A DNA stretch of 54,593 nt from Bacteroidota bacterium. Lineage in GTDB: Bacteria > Bacteroidota > Bacteroidia > Cytophagales > Cyclobacteriaceae. The stretch is taken from positions 1 through 54,593 of the forward strand of contig JAEZBX010000028.1 in assembly GCA_023412765.1 (NCBI GenBank), written 5' to 3'. The notes beneath the pieces were generated by a model. The model ran no database searches, was not told the DNA's origin, and saw nothing but the letters and a program-made list of their open reading frames with translations. A program made the translations under genes and the position numbers. Positions 24,837-34,322 of this stretch are shown here, piece after piece. The number at the start of each line of letters is the position of its first letter. Position 1 is the stretch's first letter.

Positions 24837-27743
24837 ATGTCTATAGTAATGAAAATAGATTCCCAATACTCGGAAAACTTTGAAACACGGCATATCGGCC
24901 CCGACTCGCAGCAAACCCAGTTAATGCTCAAGGCGATTGGGGTTGAATCTATAGATGAACTTATTGAACAAACGATCCCTTCAAACATTCGTTTGAAATC
25001 TCCCCTCAATCTTCCAAAGCCGAAATCCGAGTACGAATTTCTGCAAGACTTTCGCAAACTGGCATCCCGCAATAAAGTCTACAAGACCTATATCGGAATG
25101 GGGTATTACAATACCATAACTCCGGGAGTAATAAGACGAAATATTCTTGAAAACCCGGGATGGTATACAGCCTATACGCCTTACCAGGCTGAAATTGCTC
25201 AAGGACGTTTGGAGGCATTGGTCAACTATCAAACCATGGTCGTTGATTTGACCGGGATGCAAATTGCAAATGCCTCGTTGTTAGACGAAGCCACGGCGGC
25301 AGCGGAGGCGATGCATTTGTTCCTGGCGTTTCGAAAAGGTCAAAAAAAGAATGCGTCAAAATTTTTCGTCGACCAGAATACTTATCCGCAGACCATTGAT
25401 GTACTCAAAAATAGATCAACACCACTCGAAGTTGACGTTTGTGTGGACGCTGTAGATGCACTTGATCTTACTGATCCAACCCTTTTCGCTATTTACTTAC
25501 AGAACCCAGACAATAACGGTGCAATACGCGATTATTCATCACTAATAAAGACAGCGCACGAGAACGATGTATACGTCGTGATAGGCGTAGACCTGATGAG
25601 CTTGCTCTTGATGAAGTCACCTGGAGAAATGGGTGCCGACGTTGCGATAGGATCTAGCCAGCGCTTTGGAGTACCAATGGGTTTTGGGGGTCCACATGCA
25701 GCTTTTTTTGCTACCAAGGAAGAATTTAAAAGGCAGGTACCGGGCAGGATAATCGGCGCTTCAGTTGATGCGCATGGCAACCCCGGCTACAGAATGGCAC
25801 TTCAGACGCGGGAGCAGCACATAAGGCGGGAGAAAGCTACATCAAACATTTGTACGGCGCAGGTCTTGTTGTCTGTTATGGCAGGAATGTTTGCTGTTTA
25901 TCATGGACCACAGGGATTGAAAAAAATCGCAGGACGTATTCACGGACTTACGAAAGGACTCGATCAGGTTCTCCGATCGATGGGAATCAAACAAGTAAAT
26001 GAATGTTACTTCGATACTTTGAAGGTTGAGGTCGCAGACAAGAAACTTATTGAACACGAAGCGCTGAAGCACAATTTTAATTTCAGGTATTTCCCCGACA
26101 ATCACGTCGGTATTTCGCTGGATGAAACTACTTCAGCTGACAACGTAAACACTATCATCAGCATCTTTGCTGCTGTTCAAAACAGAGTAATTGAGCCCGT
26201 GCATTTCAACGGTAAGGAGATAAACTGGCCACAGGAATTGATACGACGGTCGCCCTACCTGACGCATTCGGTTTTTAATTCGCATCATTCGGAACACGAA
26301 ATGTTGCGATACTTAAAACGTCTTGAAAACAAGGATCTATCCATGGTTCATTCTATGATCCCACTGGGGTCATGCACTATGAAATTGAACGCAACAGTGG
26401 AGATGATTCCCATGACCTGGCCCGAGTTCAGAAATATGCATCCATTTGCACCCGCTGATCAGACGCAGGGATACCAGGAGATGATCGCATCCCTGGAAAA
26501 ATGGTTAAAGGAAATAACGGGATTTACCGGGGTATCACTTCAACCGAATAGTGGTGCGCAAGGTGAATACGCAGGACTTTTGGTGATCCGCGCTTACCAC
26601 CTGGATCGCGGTGATGCCAAACGCAACATTGCTTTGATACCGGCGTCAGCACACGGCACTAATCCGGCCAGCGCTGTGATGGCCGGTATGCAGGTCGTTG
26701 TAATTAAGTCTGATAACGATGGAAAGATCGATGTCAAGGACCTTCGTGCACAAGCAGAAAAGTACAAGGATACTCTTGCGTGTTTGATGGTAACCTATCC
26801 ATCAACGCATGGGGTATTCGAAGAGTCAATTATTGAAATTTGCGATACTATCCACGCGAATGGCGGTCTCGTTTACATGGATGGTGCAAACATGAATGCC
26901 CAGGTTGGGCTGACTTCCCCCGCTACGATTGGGGCTGATGTATGTCACCTAAACCTGCATAAAACGTTTTGTATTCCACATGGAGGAGGTGGGCCCGGTG
27001 TAGGACCTATTTGCTGCAACGATAAGCTCAAACCGTATTTACCTGGCCATACCGTTGTGTCCACAGGCGGTGATAAAGCGATCTCTGCAGTGTCTTCCGC
27101 ACCCTGGGGCAGCGCGAGTATACTAACTATATCTTATGCCTATATCGCTTTGATGGGTGGCCACGGTTTGGCGAATGCAACAAAAATGGCGATCGTCAAC
27201 GCGAACTATATCAAAGGAAGGCTTGATGGTTCCTATAAGATACTTTATACAGGCGCGAACGGGCGCTGCGCTCACGAATTGATCGTTGACTGTCGCGATT
27301 TTAAGAAAGTTGGTATTGAAGTGGAAGACATAGCAAAACGATTGATGGATTATGGTTTCCACGCTCCCACGGTTTCTTTCCCAGTAGCCGGCACGTTAAT
27401 GATCGAGCCGACAGAAAGTGAAGCAATGGAAGAGATCAACCGGTTTGTAGACGCGCTTCAGGAAATCCGAAACGAGATCAGGGAAGTGGAAGCAGGTTTA
27501 GCTATGCGTGAAAACAATGTTTTAAAGAACGCGCCGCATACTGCAGCAGTTGTTACATCAGATTCCTGGGATCGTCCTTACAGCCGTGAGAAAGCTGCAT
27601 ACCCATTGCGTTTTGTAAGAGAAGCTAAATTCTGGCCAGCTGTTAGCCGGATCGACAATGCCTATGGCGACAGAAATCTGATGTGCACGTGTCTTCCAGT
27701 AGAAGAGTACATACCTCAGGGGAAAAAAGCAGAAACGGTCTGA
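24837..27743 (+). CDS. gcvP: Glycine dehydrogenase (decarboxylating), P protein
   Basis: 968 residues, the single-chain form with N- and C-terminal halves fused. The N-terminal half has TPYQAEIAQGRLEALVNYQT and DEATAAAEAM; the C-terminal half has SMIPLGSCTMKLNATVEM and the pyridoxal-phosphate lysine in CHLNLHKTFCIPHGGGGPG. It decarboxylates glycine and hands the aminomethyl group to the H protein in the glycine cleavage system. The start could be the ATG at 24837 or the in-frame ATG at 24849. GcvH and GcvT are not in this window. Array C begins 8 nt after the stop. Confidence 0.97.
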   Translation: MSIVMKIDSQYSENFETRHIGPDSQQTQLMLKAIGVESIDELIEQTIPSNIRLKSPLNLPKPKSEYEFLQDFRKLASRNKVYKTYIGMGYYNTITPGVIRRNILENPGWYTAYTPYQAEIAQGRLEALVNYQTMVVDLTGMQIANASLLDEATAAAEAMHLFLAFRKGQKKNASKFFVDQNTYPQTIDVLKNRSTPLEVDVCVDAVDALDLTDPTLFAIYLQNPDNNGAIRDYSSLIKTAHENDVYVVIGVDLMSLLLMKSPGEMGADVAIGSSQRFGVPMGFGGPHAAFFATKEEFKRQVPGRIIGASVDAHGNPGYRMALQTREQHIRREKATSNICTAQVLLSVMAGMFAVYHGPQGLKKIAGRIHGLTKGLDQVLRSMGIKQVNECYFDTLKVEVADKKLIEHEALKHNFNFRYFPDNHVGISLDETTSADNVNTIISIFAAVQNRVIEPVHFNGKEINWPQELIRRSPYLTHSVFNSHHSEHEMLRYLKRLENKDLSMVHSMIPLGSCTMKLNATVEMIPMTWPEFRNMHPFAPADQTQGYQEMIASLEKWLKEITGFTGVSLQPNSGAQGEYAGLLVIRAYHLDRGDAKRNIALIPASAHGTNPASAVMAGMQVVVIKSDNDGKIDVKDLRAQAEKYKDTLACLMVTYPSTHGVFEESIIEICDTIHANGGLVYMDGANMNAQVGLTSPATIGADVCHLNLHKTFCIPHGGGGPGVGPICCNDKLKPYLPGHTVVSTGGDKAISAVSSAPWGSASILTISYAYIALMGGHGLANATKMAIVNANYIKGRLDGSYKILYTGANGRCAHELIVDCRDFKKVGIEVEDIAKRLMDYGFHAPTVSFPVAGTLMIEPTESEAMEEINRFVDALQEIRNEIREVEAGLAMRENNVLKNAPHTAAVVTSDSWDRPYSREKAAYPLRFVREAKFWPAVSRIDNAYGDRNLMCTCLPVEEYIPQGKKAETV

Positions 27744-27750
27744 ACTGGCG

Positions 27751-27824
27751 TTTTACATTTTACATTGGACATTATCTTGCCATTGGAATTCCCAATGTAA
27801 AATATCCAATCTCAAATGTTAAAT
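27751..27824 (+). repeat. Heptad array C with imperfect mirrored arm (ATT-N4 words)
   Basis: Left words such as TTTTACA, TTTTACA and TTGGACA in phase 7, then CATTGG-AATTC-CCAATG, then a right arm whose reverse complement reads as ATT-N4 words such as ATTGGGA, ATTTTAC and ATTGGAT. The arms align block by block with one 4-nt insertion. It lies between convergent stop codons. Confidence 0.75.
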
Positions 27825-27885
27825 TTTCTTCGACCATCACGCCTCGGAGATACGCATGCGACCAGGAATAACCATTGAGCGTTCT

Positions 27886-29457
27886 TTACGCCGAGGAACG
27901 CATTTCCGCGTATTTCATTCGCTCCTTTTCCTTCCGCACCAATTCCTCCTGGGTCGCCTGCAGCTCTTCCATGTTTTGACGCATTTCTTCCTCAGTGGCG
28001 CGCATCTGCTCTTCGTTCATTTTTGCGTTGTCCAGGAGCGCTTTCATCTTAAGCGTATTTTGAGAATTTAAGATCGCCGATGCGAGGAATTCACCCGCCT
28101 TCTTCAAAAATTGAGTTTGATGTTCCTCGAAATCTGTAAATGAAGCCAATTCAACAATTGCCACGGTTTGAACATCATACTTCAAAGGTACGATAACAAT
28201 ATATCGCGGCGTTGCATCGCCGAGCCCCGAAGTGATGTGCGTGTAGCCATTGGGTACATCCTTCAGCTGTGTTATTTCACCTTCCAGAAACGCCTGCCCG
28301 ACAAGCCCGCTTCCGATATCCACTCTTTTGTCGATCCATTTCTTCTTATCAAATGCATAACATGATGCGAGATTCAGAAACTCTTCATCATCGTTGGTTT
28401 CCAGTACAAACAAACTCCCCTGCTGTGCATTTAAATACTTAGTAAGGAAGGATACACATTTGTCGGCCAGAACCTGCGATTCGTGTTGGTGATTTCGAAC
28501 AATTTCTGAAAATCGGGCGAGACCTTCATTTAACCAGTTTCTTCTTTCATCCTCCATTTTGACCAGCTTAAGTTTTTCCCTCATGTTAAGCAAGTCGCCA
28601 GCTAGTGTATCCTGATTAAGTTTCAAATTCTGTTCGTTTAACCCGGACCATTCAACAGCGTAGTTGCCGTTTGCAAGTGTCTTTATGAAATCAGATGCCT
28701 TTTTAGTATTCTGAATCGAAGTGGCAATAATTTCCTCGGCTGAGGATATTTTATCAATACCGGGATTGAACACAAATTTTCGGTCATTCTCCTCGACCTT
28801 GGCAAGCAATTCTTTGCGAGCCGTTTTCTCACGACGGATGCGAAGCATTATAAAGAACAGCACAGGGACCGTTATTAATACGATCGAAAACTGCAGAATA
28901 AGGTTGTTGCGAACTGCAGTATTGTAGCTGGCTAAAGCTTCGGCGCGCAGATTGTCCTCGGATATAAATAGTGGCTTTGTGAACTCGTTGTATTTAAACC
29001 ATACATCATATCCCTTATCCTGCTTCAACATCGCGTTGAACGCCTCCATATCGCCAAGCCTTACGTTGTCCAACATCAAAGCACTAAATTTGAAATAACT
29101 ATCGACTTCCTTTTCGAGGTCATAAAAGGCTTTCATGTTTGAATATCCCTGCTTGATAAGAATTTTTTCCAGGTCTTTAAATATGCCTGAATTTTGTCTT
29201 ATCGCTCCATTGTAGGGATTAAGCATTCCTTCATCCTTTGTGAGCGCAAACCCCCTTACACCGAGGTCAAGACCATGCATTGTACTAGTAAGAATCTGCT
29301 CTGTCAGAATTTTTACAGATTCTGATTCTTGTAAAAGTTCGGTAGTGCTTTGTATCGTGTAATTATTTCGGACTGTTAACAACATGTTTGCGACCAATGC
29401 AATAGCGATTCCAACGACAGCTATTACCAGCCATTTTTCTGTGAAAAACTTTTTCAT
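27886..29457 (-). CDS. Membrane sensor protein: CHASE3-like and GAF domains, no kinase
   Basis: 523 residues. A first membrane segment (about 10-30), an extracytoplasmic helical CHASE3-like domain (30-190, with the RGFALTKDE motif), a second membrane segment (about 190-210) and a cytoplasmic part with a HAMP-like linker, then a GAF domain (about 320-465: GLVGQAFLEGEITQLKDVP, YIVIVPLKYD). It ends in a coiled coil of MEELQATQEE type. No HisKA, HATPase, GGDEF or receiver domain follows. It may pass the signal through the coiled coil to a partner protein; none is adjacent. Confidence 0.75.
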   Translation of the reverse strand: MKKFFTEKWLVIAVVGIAIALVANMLLTVRNNYTIQSTTELLQESESVKILTEQILTSTMHGLDLGVRGFALTKDEGMLNPYNGAIRQNSGIFKDLEKILIKQGYSNMKAFYDLEKEVDSYFKFSALMLDNVRLGDMEAFNAMLKQDKGYDVWFKYNEFTKPLFISEDNLRAEALASYNTAVRNNLILQFSIVLITVPVLFFIMLRIRREKTARKELLAKVEENDRKFVFNPGIDKISSAEEIIATSIQNTKKASDFIKTLANGNYAVEWSGLNEQNLKLNQDTLAGDLLNMREKLKLVKMEDERRNWLNEGLARFSEIVRNHQHESQVLADKCVSFLTKYLNAQQGSLFVLETNDDEEFLNLASCYAFDKKKWIDKRVDIGSGLVGQAFLEGEITQLKDVPNGYTHITSGLGDATPRYIVIVPLKYDVQTVAIVELASFTDFEEHQTQFLKKAGEFLASAILNSQNTLKMKALLDNAKMNEEQMRATEEEMRQNMEELQATQEELVRKEKERMKYAEMRSSA

Positions 29458-29607
29458 GTTACTAAGTATTTATTTCGAATTTCCGGGCTCAGGGGAAGGT
29501 GCTCAACGCACTATACTAAGTTAGTGCATTCCGCGATCAACATGCTCAGGCATTGAGCTTGTGGCGGAGCTATTCAAATCGAAAAAGTTCTCACGTGACA
29601 TTTCAAA

Positions 29608-30072
29608 CTATTTTGCATAATCCGGCAGATACTTAAGAATTTCGTTGCCGAAAAAATAAAGTGCTGACGACAGAACAATCGCCCAGAAAGACGCACTTAT
29701 AAGCATATAGAAAATAATTTTCTCCTTTGGACTCCCTGAGCTAACCGCGAGAACCGTACCTCCAATTGGTGTAAGAATTACAGGTGTAAGTGCTGCTACA
29801 CCAACAAGGCCGTATCGCTTCCAGATGGTAACAAACTTTCGATTTCGTGAAGAAAACCGGCGCGACTTCTGAAAAAATTTCTCAAATATTCTCGATTTAA
29901 TCCACGCACCGAAATAAGTAAACACGATTACAACTGACATCATACCCGCCACCGTAACAAGGATCGTTGCAATCAGCGGGAAACCGGCAGCATAGCCGCC
30001 AAGTGGACCAAAAATAAACTTCAGCATGGAAGAGAAATAAACCGTCGCCACTTTCAAGATCATCTGCCACAT
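29608..30072 (-). CDS. Polytopic membrane protein of unknown function
   Basis: 154 residues with about three to four hydrophobic segments (residues ~15-35, 38-58, 90-112 and 120-143) and a basic central loop (RIFEKFFQKSRRFSSRNRKF). The segment VAALTPVILTPIGGTVLA resembles the proline/glycine motif of small multidrug-export-like or DedA-type integral proteins, but the match is too weak for a name. It lies 27 nt downstream of upp on the same strand, so the two are probably co-transcribed. Confidence 0.6.
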   Translation of the reverse strand: MWQMILKVATVYFSSMLKFIFGPLGGYAAGFPLIATILVTVAGMMSVVIVFTYFGAWIKSRIFEKFFQKSRRFSSRNRKFVTIWKRYGLVGVAALTPVILTPIGGTVLAVSSGSPKEKIIFYMLISASFWAIVLSSALYFFGNEILKYLPDYAK

Positions 30073-30099
30073 AAGACATTTCTTTTTTGCTGACTCGAA

Positions 30100-30744
30100 T
30101 TACAATTTTACTCCATAGCTGAGGTCGCCAGCATCGCCCAAACCGGGAACTATGTAAAATTGATCATTTAGACTTTCATCGAGGGCGCACGTGTAAATGG
30201 AGTAAGGAAGGCTAAGGTTTTGTCTGATAAATTCAATTCCCTCGGGCGCCGCCACAAGCGCAGCAATGTGAACATGGGCTGGAATACCCCGTTTCAATAT
30301 CGCTTGCGTTGTGCGAACAAATGATTTTCCTGTGGCAAGCATCGGGTCAATAATGATGACATCTTCGGCTTCCACGTTCGGAGTTGCCACGTAGTCCAGA
30401 TGTATTACAATTTCTTCGGTACTCTCTTCACGATAGGCACCGACAAATCCGCAGGCGGATGTATTGAAGAAATCAAGAAAGCCGTCGAAAAATGGAATGC
30501 CGGCGCGCATAACCGTCAGCAATACAGGTTGCCTGACAGGCACCTGCACCAATGATTTTCCCAATGGCGTTTCAATTACACTGTCTTTAAAAGAAAGGTT
30601 CTTTGAGATTTCATAAGCCATCAACTGTCCCAGCCTTTTCATATTTCCTCTGAATCGCGAACGATCATTTTGAACATTTTTATCACGTAATTCGGACAAG
30701 AATTGATTGGCTATACTATTTTGCGCGCTGAGGTTAAAAATCAT
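30100..30744 (-). CDS. upp: Uracil phosphoribosyltransferase
   Basis: 214 residues, the usual length. The PRPP-binding loop is VIIIDPMLATGKS, and the uracil-binding C-terminus is LGDAGDLSYG; the RAGIPFFDGF block sits mid-protein. It makes UMP from uracil and PRPP in pyrimidine salvage, in the cytoplasm. It heads a leftward pair with the small membrane protein at 29608. The opposite gene (M42 peptidase) starts 112 nt away. Confidence 0.93.
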   Translation of the reverse strand: MIFNLSAQNSIANQFLSELRDKNVQNDRSRFRGNMKRLGQLMAYEISKNLSFKDSVIETPLGKSLVQVPVRQPVLLTVMRAGIPFFDGFLDFFNTSACGFVGAYREESTEEIVIHLDYVATPNVEAEDVIIIDPMLATGKSFVRTTQAILKRGIPAHVHIAALVAAPEGIEFIRQNLSLPYSIYTCALDESLNDQFYIVPGLGDAGDLSYGVKL

Positions 30745-30856
30745 AGGTTATTTTTTTCTCACGAAAATTTAGAATAAAGTTGTGTGAAGAACTAATTGAC
30801 GAATGAATTGCATAACGCAGTTTCAAAAAAGTATCCCGACTTAAAAACTTCTTTGG

Positions 30857-31765
30857 ATGAATCTGTTAAAGCAGCTCTGTGAAATTCCTGCACCATCCGG
30901 CAATGAGATAGCCTTGAAAAATTTCTTATTGTCGTACATCGCAAAAGAAAGTAAGGGATGGAAAACAAAACCACAGGTTTTTAAAGAGGGATTGCAGGAT
31001 TGTCTCATTCTCAAATTTGGGAAACCGCGTACAGCTATTTTCGCACACCTGGATAGTATTGGATTTACGGTTCGATATCAAAATCAGTTGCTCCCCATAG
31101 GAAGCCCGGATGCCGACGCAGGTACAAAGCTTGTTGGGAGGGACAGCCTCGGGCCAATTGAATGTGAGCTGGAATTTGATAATGACAGACACGCGTTCTA
31201 TAAGTTCGGTCGGCAGGTTGATCGCGGAACCACCTTAACGTATAAAGTAAATTTTCGGCAGACGCGAGACTACATCGAATCGGCATACCTGGATAATCGA
31301 CTTGGTATTTACAATGTCCTTAAAGTAGCGGAAACACTAAAAGATGGCGTGATCGTTTTCAGTTGCTGGGAAGAACATGGTGGAGGTTCAGTTCCGTTTC
31401 TAGCAAAATTTATTTACGAGAAATGGAAAATAACGCAAGCACTGATCTCTGACATAACGTGGATCTCCGATGGCGTTCATCCCGGCCATGGAGTGGCAAT
31501 TTCTATGCGCGACAGAAATCTTCCGCGGAGAAGCTATCTCGATAAAATTATCTCCATAGCAAAAAAAAGAAAAGTAAAATTTCAGCTCGAGGTTGAGGGT
31601 GCCGGCTCAAGCGACGGTCGGGAACTTCAGACATCACCTTTTCCTTTTGACTGGTGCTTTGTCGGCGCCCCAGAATATGCACCTCACTCGCCACATGAAA
31701 AAGTGCACAAGCAAGACATCAAAACTATGATTGAGTTATATCAGTGGTTGATGAAAGACTTATAA
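30857..31765 (+). CDS. M42-like (or M20-related) metallopeptidase
   Basis: 302 residues, no signal peptide, so cytoplasmic. Metal-site positions follow the M42/M20 pattern: FAHLDSIGF (His, Asp), ESAYLDNRLG (bridging Asp), CWEEHGGGS (catalytic Glu pair) and YAPHSPHEKV (final His). The chain is shorter than typical M42 enzymes (~350), mainly in the inserted beta domain, which here spans roughly residues 80-135. It probably removes N-terminal residues from peptides. Array E begins 4 nt after its stop. Confidence 0.82.
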   Translation: MNLLKQLCEIPAPSGNEIALKNFLLSYIAKESKGWKTKPQVFKEGLQDCLILKFGKPRTAIFAHLDSIGFTVRYQNQLLPIGSPDADAGTKLVGRDSLGPIECELEFDNDRHAFYKFGRQVDRGTTLTYKVNFRQTRDYIESAYLDNRLGIYNVLKVAETLKDGVIVFSCWEEHGGGSVPFLAKFIYEKWKITQALISDITWISDGVHPGHGVAISMRDRNLPRRSYLDKIISIAKKRKVKFQLEVEGAGSSDGRELQTSPFPFDWCFVGAPEYAPHSPHEKVHKQDIKTMIELYQWLMKDL

Positions 31766-31768
31766 ATA

Positions 31769-31913
31769 GTTTAAGGTTTAAGGTTTAAAGTTTAAGGTTT
31801 CGCTCGATTTTGGATCGGATATAAATTAACGACTGATTAACGGGCTTCCTAGAACGACTAGCCTCTCACGTTGAGGTTCCACAACCTTAAACTTTAAACC
31901 TTAAACCTTAAAC
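31769..31913. repeat. Heptad array E: perfect 31-nt inverted repeat (GTTTAAG words)
   Basis: Left arm 31769-31799: four GTTTAAG-type words (the third is GTTTAAA) and a partial fifth. Right arm 31883-31913 is the exact reverse complement over 31 nt. The 83-nt loop holds no gene. The right arm reaches into the expected -33 area of the hpt promoter. Confidence 0.95.
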
Positions 31914-31923
31914 TTAATCGTAC

Positions 31924-31931
31924 TATCTTTA
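31924..31931 (+). promoter_or_regulatory. -7 element of the hpt promoter
   Basis: TATCTTTA, one mismatch to TAnnTTTG, 19 nt before the ATG. The expected -33 position (about 31900-31905) falls in the right arm of array E and reads TTA. Confidence 0.4.
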
Positions 31932-31949
31932 CATTTTTCAATACCCCGA

Positions 31950-32507
31950 ATGAAGATCAAGGACCTTGAATTTGAGAAATTTATTGACAAGGATCAGATA
32001 AATGAAAAAGTATCACTGTTAGCCGAAGCTATAGATCACGATTACGCAGACAGAATACCAGTTTTTCTTCCTATTCTCAATGGATCTTTTATGTTCAGCG
32101 GAGACCTGCTGAAACACATTTCTATACCCTGTCGCGTATCCTTCGTCAAAATATCGTCGTACGTGGGCACCGTTAGTTCGGGCCAGATCAAAACACTTAT
32201 CGGTCTTGACGAAAGTCTCTTCAATCAGGATATAATAATTGTAGAGGACATTATTGATTCCGGCCTCACGCTGCAAAAAATTGTCGAAGAGTTAAAAAGC
32301 CTCGGAACAAAATCCGTAGAAGTCATTTCTCTTATCAGAAAAAAACCAGCTCGCGAAAAGGGAATTTTTGTCAAGTATGTGGGATTTGACATCGATACTG
32401 AGTTCGTAGTCGGCTACGGTTTGGATTACGATGGACTAGGCAGAAATCTTAACGACATATATCGCACTGATTCTGAAATCCCTAACGACGGCTCGACCGC
32501 CGTTTAA
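31950..32507 (+). CDS. hpt: Hypoxanthine phosphoribosyltransferase
   Basis: 185 residues. The PRPP loop is IIVEDIIDSGLTL, with a preceding LPILNGSFMFSGDLL strand-turn and a C-terminal FVVGYGLDYDGLGRNLNDIY segment, all typical of HPRT. It salvages hypoxanthine and guanine. It starts a rightward housekeeping run (hpt-adk-obg); adk follows 77 nt later, so they may share transcripts. Confidence 0.93.
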   Translation: MKIKDLEFEKFIDKDQINEKVSLLAEAIDHDYADRIPVFLPILNGSFMFSGDLLKHISIPCRVSFVKISSYVGTVSSGQIKTLIGLDESLFNQDIIIVEDIIDSGLTLQKIVEELKSLGTKSVEVISLIRKKPAREKGIFVKYVGFDIDTEFVVGYGLDYDGLGRNLNDIYRTDSEIPNDGSTAV

Positions 32508-32584
32508 AATTCAGGCCTGATTGCTATATTGGTCACCTTGTTTTAACAAAAACCTTTTCAGAAACGGAAAACAAACACATTTAC

Positions 32585-33166
32585 ATGATCAACATTATAC
32601 TCTTCGGCCCTCCGGGCGCGGGTAAAGGCACTCAAAGCGCAAAAATCATCGAAAAGTATTCGCTTATCCACATTGCTACGGGAGACCTTTTCAGAAAACA
32701 TCTCAAAGAAGGAACGCCACTTGGTAATCTTGCCAAAGATTACATGAGCAAAGGAAACCTTGTGCCCGACCAGGTTGTGATCGATATGGTCGATGATAAA
32801 ATAAAAACGAATGACAATGTTTCGGGAATAATCTTTGACGGTTTTCCAAGAACCATCCCGCAAGCTCAGGCTCTTGAAGAACTCTTATCATCGAAAAAGA
32901 CATCAATCAATGTATTGATAGAACTCGTTGTTCCGGAGGACGAGTTGAGAAAGAGACTCGCAGACCGAGCCTTGAAGGAGAATAGGCCCGATGATGCAAA
33001 GCCGGAAGTTATTGAAAACAGAATTGTTGTTTACAAAGGCGAGACCGCTGCAGTTGCCGACTACTATAAGAACCTTGGCAAATACTCGTCGGTCGTAGGC
33101 GTAGGCGAAATCGAAACGATATTTTCAAATATCTGCCGCGAAATTGATAAGAGCCTTTTGCTTTAG
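32585..33166 (+). CDS. adk: Adenylate kinase
   Basis: 193 residues. P-loop LFGPPGAGKGTQS, then IATGDLFRKHL, FDGFPRTIPQAQAL and RLADRALKENRPDDAKPEVIENRI. The LID is short and lacks zinc cysteines, like the short adenylate kinases of many Bacteroidota. It equilibrates ATP, AMP and ADP in the cytoplasm. It lies between hpt and obg, with 44 nt to the latter. Confidence 0.96.
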   Translation: MINIILFGPPGAGKGTQSAKIIEKYSLIHIATGDLFRKHLKEGTPLGNLAKDYMSKGNLVPDQVVIDMVDDKIKTNDNVSGIIFDGFPRTIPQAQALEELLSSKKTSINVLIELVVPEDELRKRLADRALKENRPDDAKPEVIENRIVVYKGETAAVADYYKNLGKYSSVVGVGEIETIFSNICREIDKSLLL

Positions 33167-33210
33167 TTCATCCACATTTAATAAGAAAATTTTTATTCAG
33201 GATCAGTGCT

Positions 33211-34212
33211 TTGGCCTCAGACAACTTCATTGACTACGTAAAATTTTGTTCTCGCTCCGGTCACGGAGGTCCGGGCTTTTTGCATTTCCATCGAGAAAAA
33301 TTTATAGAGAAAGGTGGTCCTGATGGTGGTAACGGAGGGCGTGGGGGCCACGTAATCTTGCGCGGCAATTCTCAGCTTTGGACACTACTGCACTTAAAAT
33401 ACCGAAAACATGTACTGGCTGGCGCTGGTAAAGGTGGTGAGGAACAAAATCGAACCGGCGCCGACGGAAAAGATGAAATCCTTGATGTACCTCTTGGCAC
33501 GGTCGCAAAACGAGCGGACACAGACGAAGTGCTTTTTGAAGTGACGGAAGATGGCAAGGAGTATATTCTTTCGCGTGGTGGCCGGGGTGGAAAAGGGAAT
33601 GCGTTTTTTGCAACCTCTACCAACCAGGCTCCGCAGCACGCACAACCAGGTGAACCGGGCACAGAGGAATGGATCGTTCTGGAGTTAAAACTTCTCGCGG
33701 ATGTTGGCCTCGTCGGATTTCCAAACGCTGGCAAGTCGACACTGCTGTCAGTTGTGTCAGCAGCAAAACCGAAGATTGGTGATTACCCCTTCACAACACT
33801 TACTCCAAATCTTGGTGTCGTTTCCTATCGTGATGACCGATCATTTGTGATGGCCGATATCCCAGGCATTATCGAAGGAGCAGCAGAGGGAAAAGGTTTA
33901 GGAATTCGTTTTCTTCGTCACATCGAACGCAACTCGGTGTTATTATTCTTGATTGCAGCCGATTCAAAAGACATAAAAGCTGAGTACAATACGTTGCTGA
34001 ATGAGCTTCGTAAATACAATCCGGAATTGTTGGACAAGCGCAGGGTACTCGCCATTTCTAAGTCAGATATGCTGGACGACGAGCTGCTCGCCGAGATGAA
34101 AAAAGAAGTTCCCACAGAGATTCCGTCGGTATTCATTTCGTCGGTCACTAACAAGGGCATAACGCAACTTAAAGACCTTATCTGGCAGGCCCTTCATAGA
34201 AAAACAGAATAA
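33211..34212 (+). CDS. obg: Obg/CgtA GTPase
   Basis: 333 residues from a TTG start (33211); this start gives the family N-terminus NFIDYVKFCSRSGHGGPG. The glycine-rich Obg fold covers about residues 1-158, the G domain has GFPNAGKST (G1), DIPGIIEG (G3) and SKSD (G4), and the C-terminal OCT domain of longer Obg proteins is missing, which is usual in this phylum. It acts in ribosome assembly and stress growth control. No ATG is near in frame, so TTG is the only sensible start. Confidence 0.95.
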   Translation: MASDNFIDYVKFCSRSGHGGPGFLHFHREKFIEKGGPDGGNGGRGGHVILRGNSQLWTLLHLKYRKHVLAGAGKGGEEQNRTGADGKDEILDVPLGTVAKRADTDEVLFEVTEDGKEYILSRGGRGGKGNAFFATSTNQAPQHAQPGEPGTEEWIVLELKLLADVGLVGFPNAGKSTLLSVVSAAKPKIGDYPFTTLTPNLGVVSYRDDRSFVMADIPGIIEGAAEGKGLGIRFLRHIERNSVLLFLIAADSKDIKAEYNTLLNELRKYNPELLDKRRVLAISKSDMLDDELLAEMKKEVPTEIPSVFISSVTNKGITQLKDLIWQALHRKTE

Positions 34213-34322
34213 GAAATGGTGCCAGTTTGGCATTAAAACGGCTTTGGCAAAGTTGTTGGACTTGAGGATGAACCTAATTGTTGGGACGTTATGTCCTCTT
34301 TAAAAACTTTTAATCGGACGAA

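Noticed and set aside
33372..33734. Leftward 120-codon frame inside obg
   Set aside because: Proline/serine-rich antisense shadow of a conserved GTPase gene.
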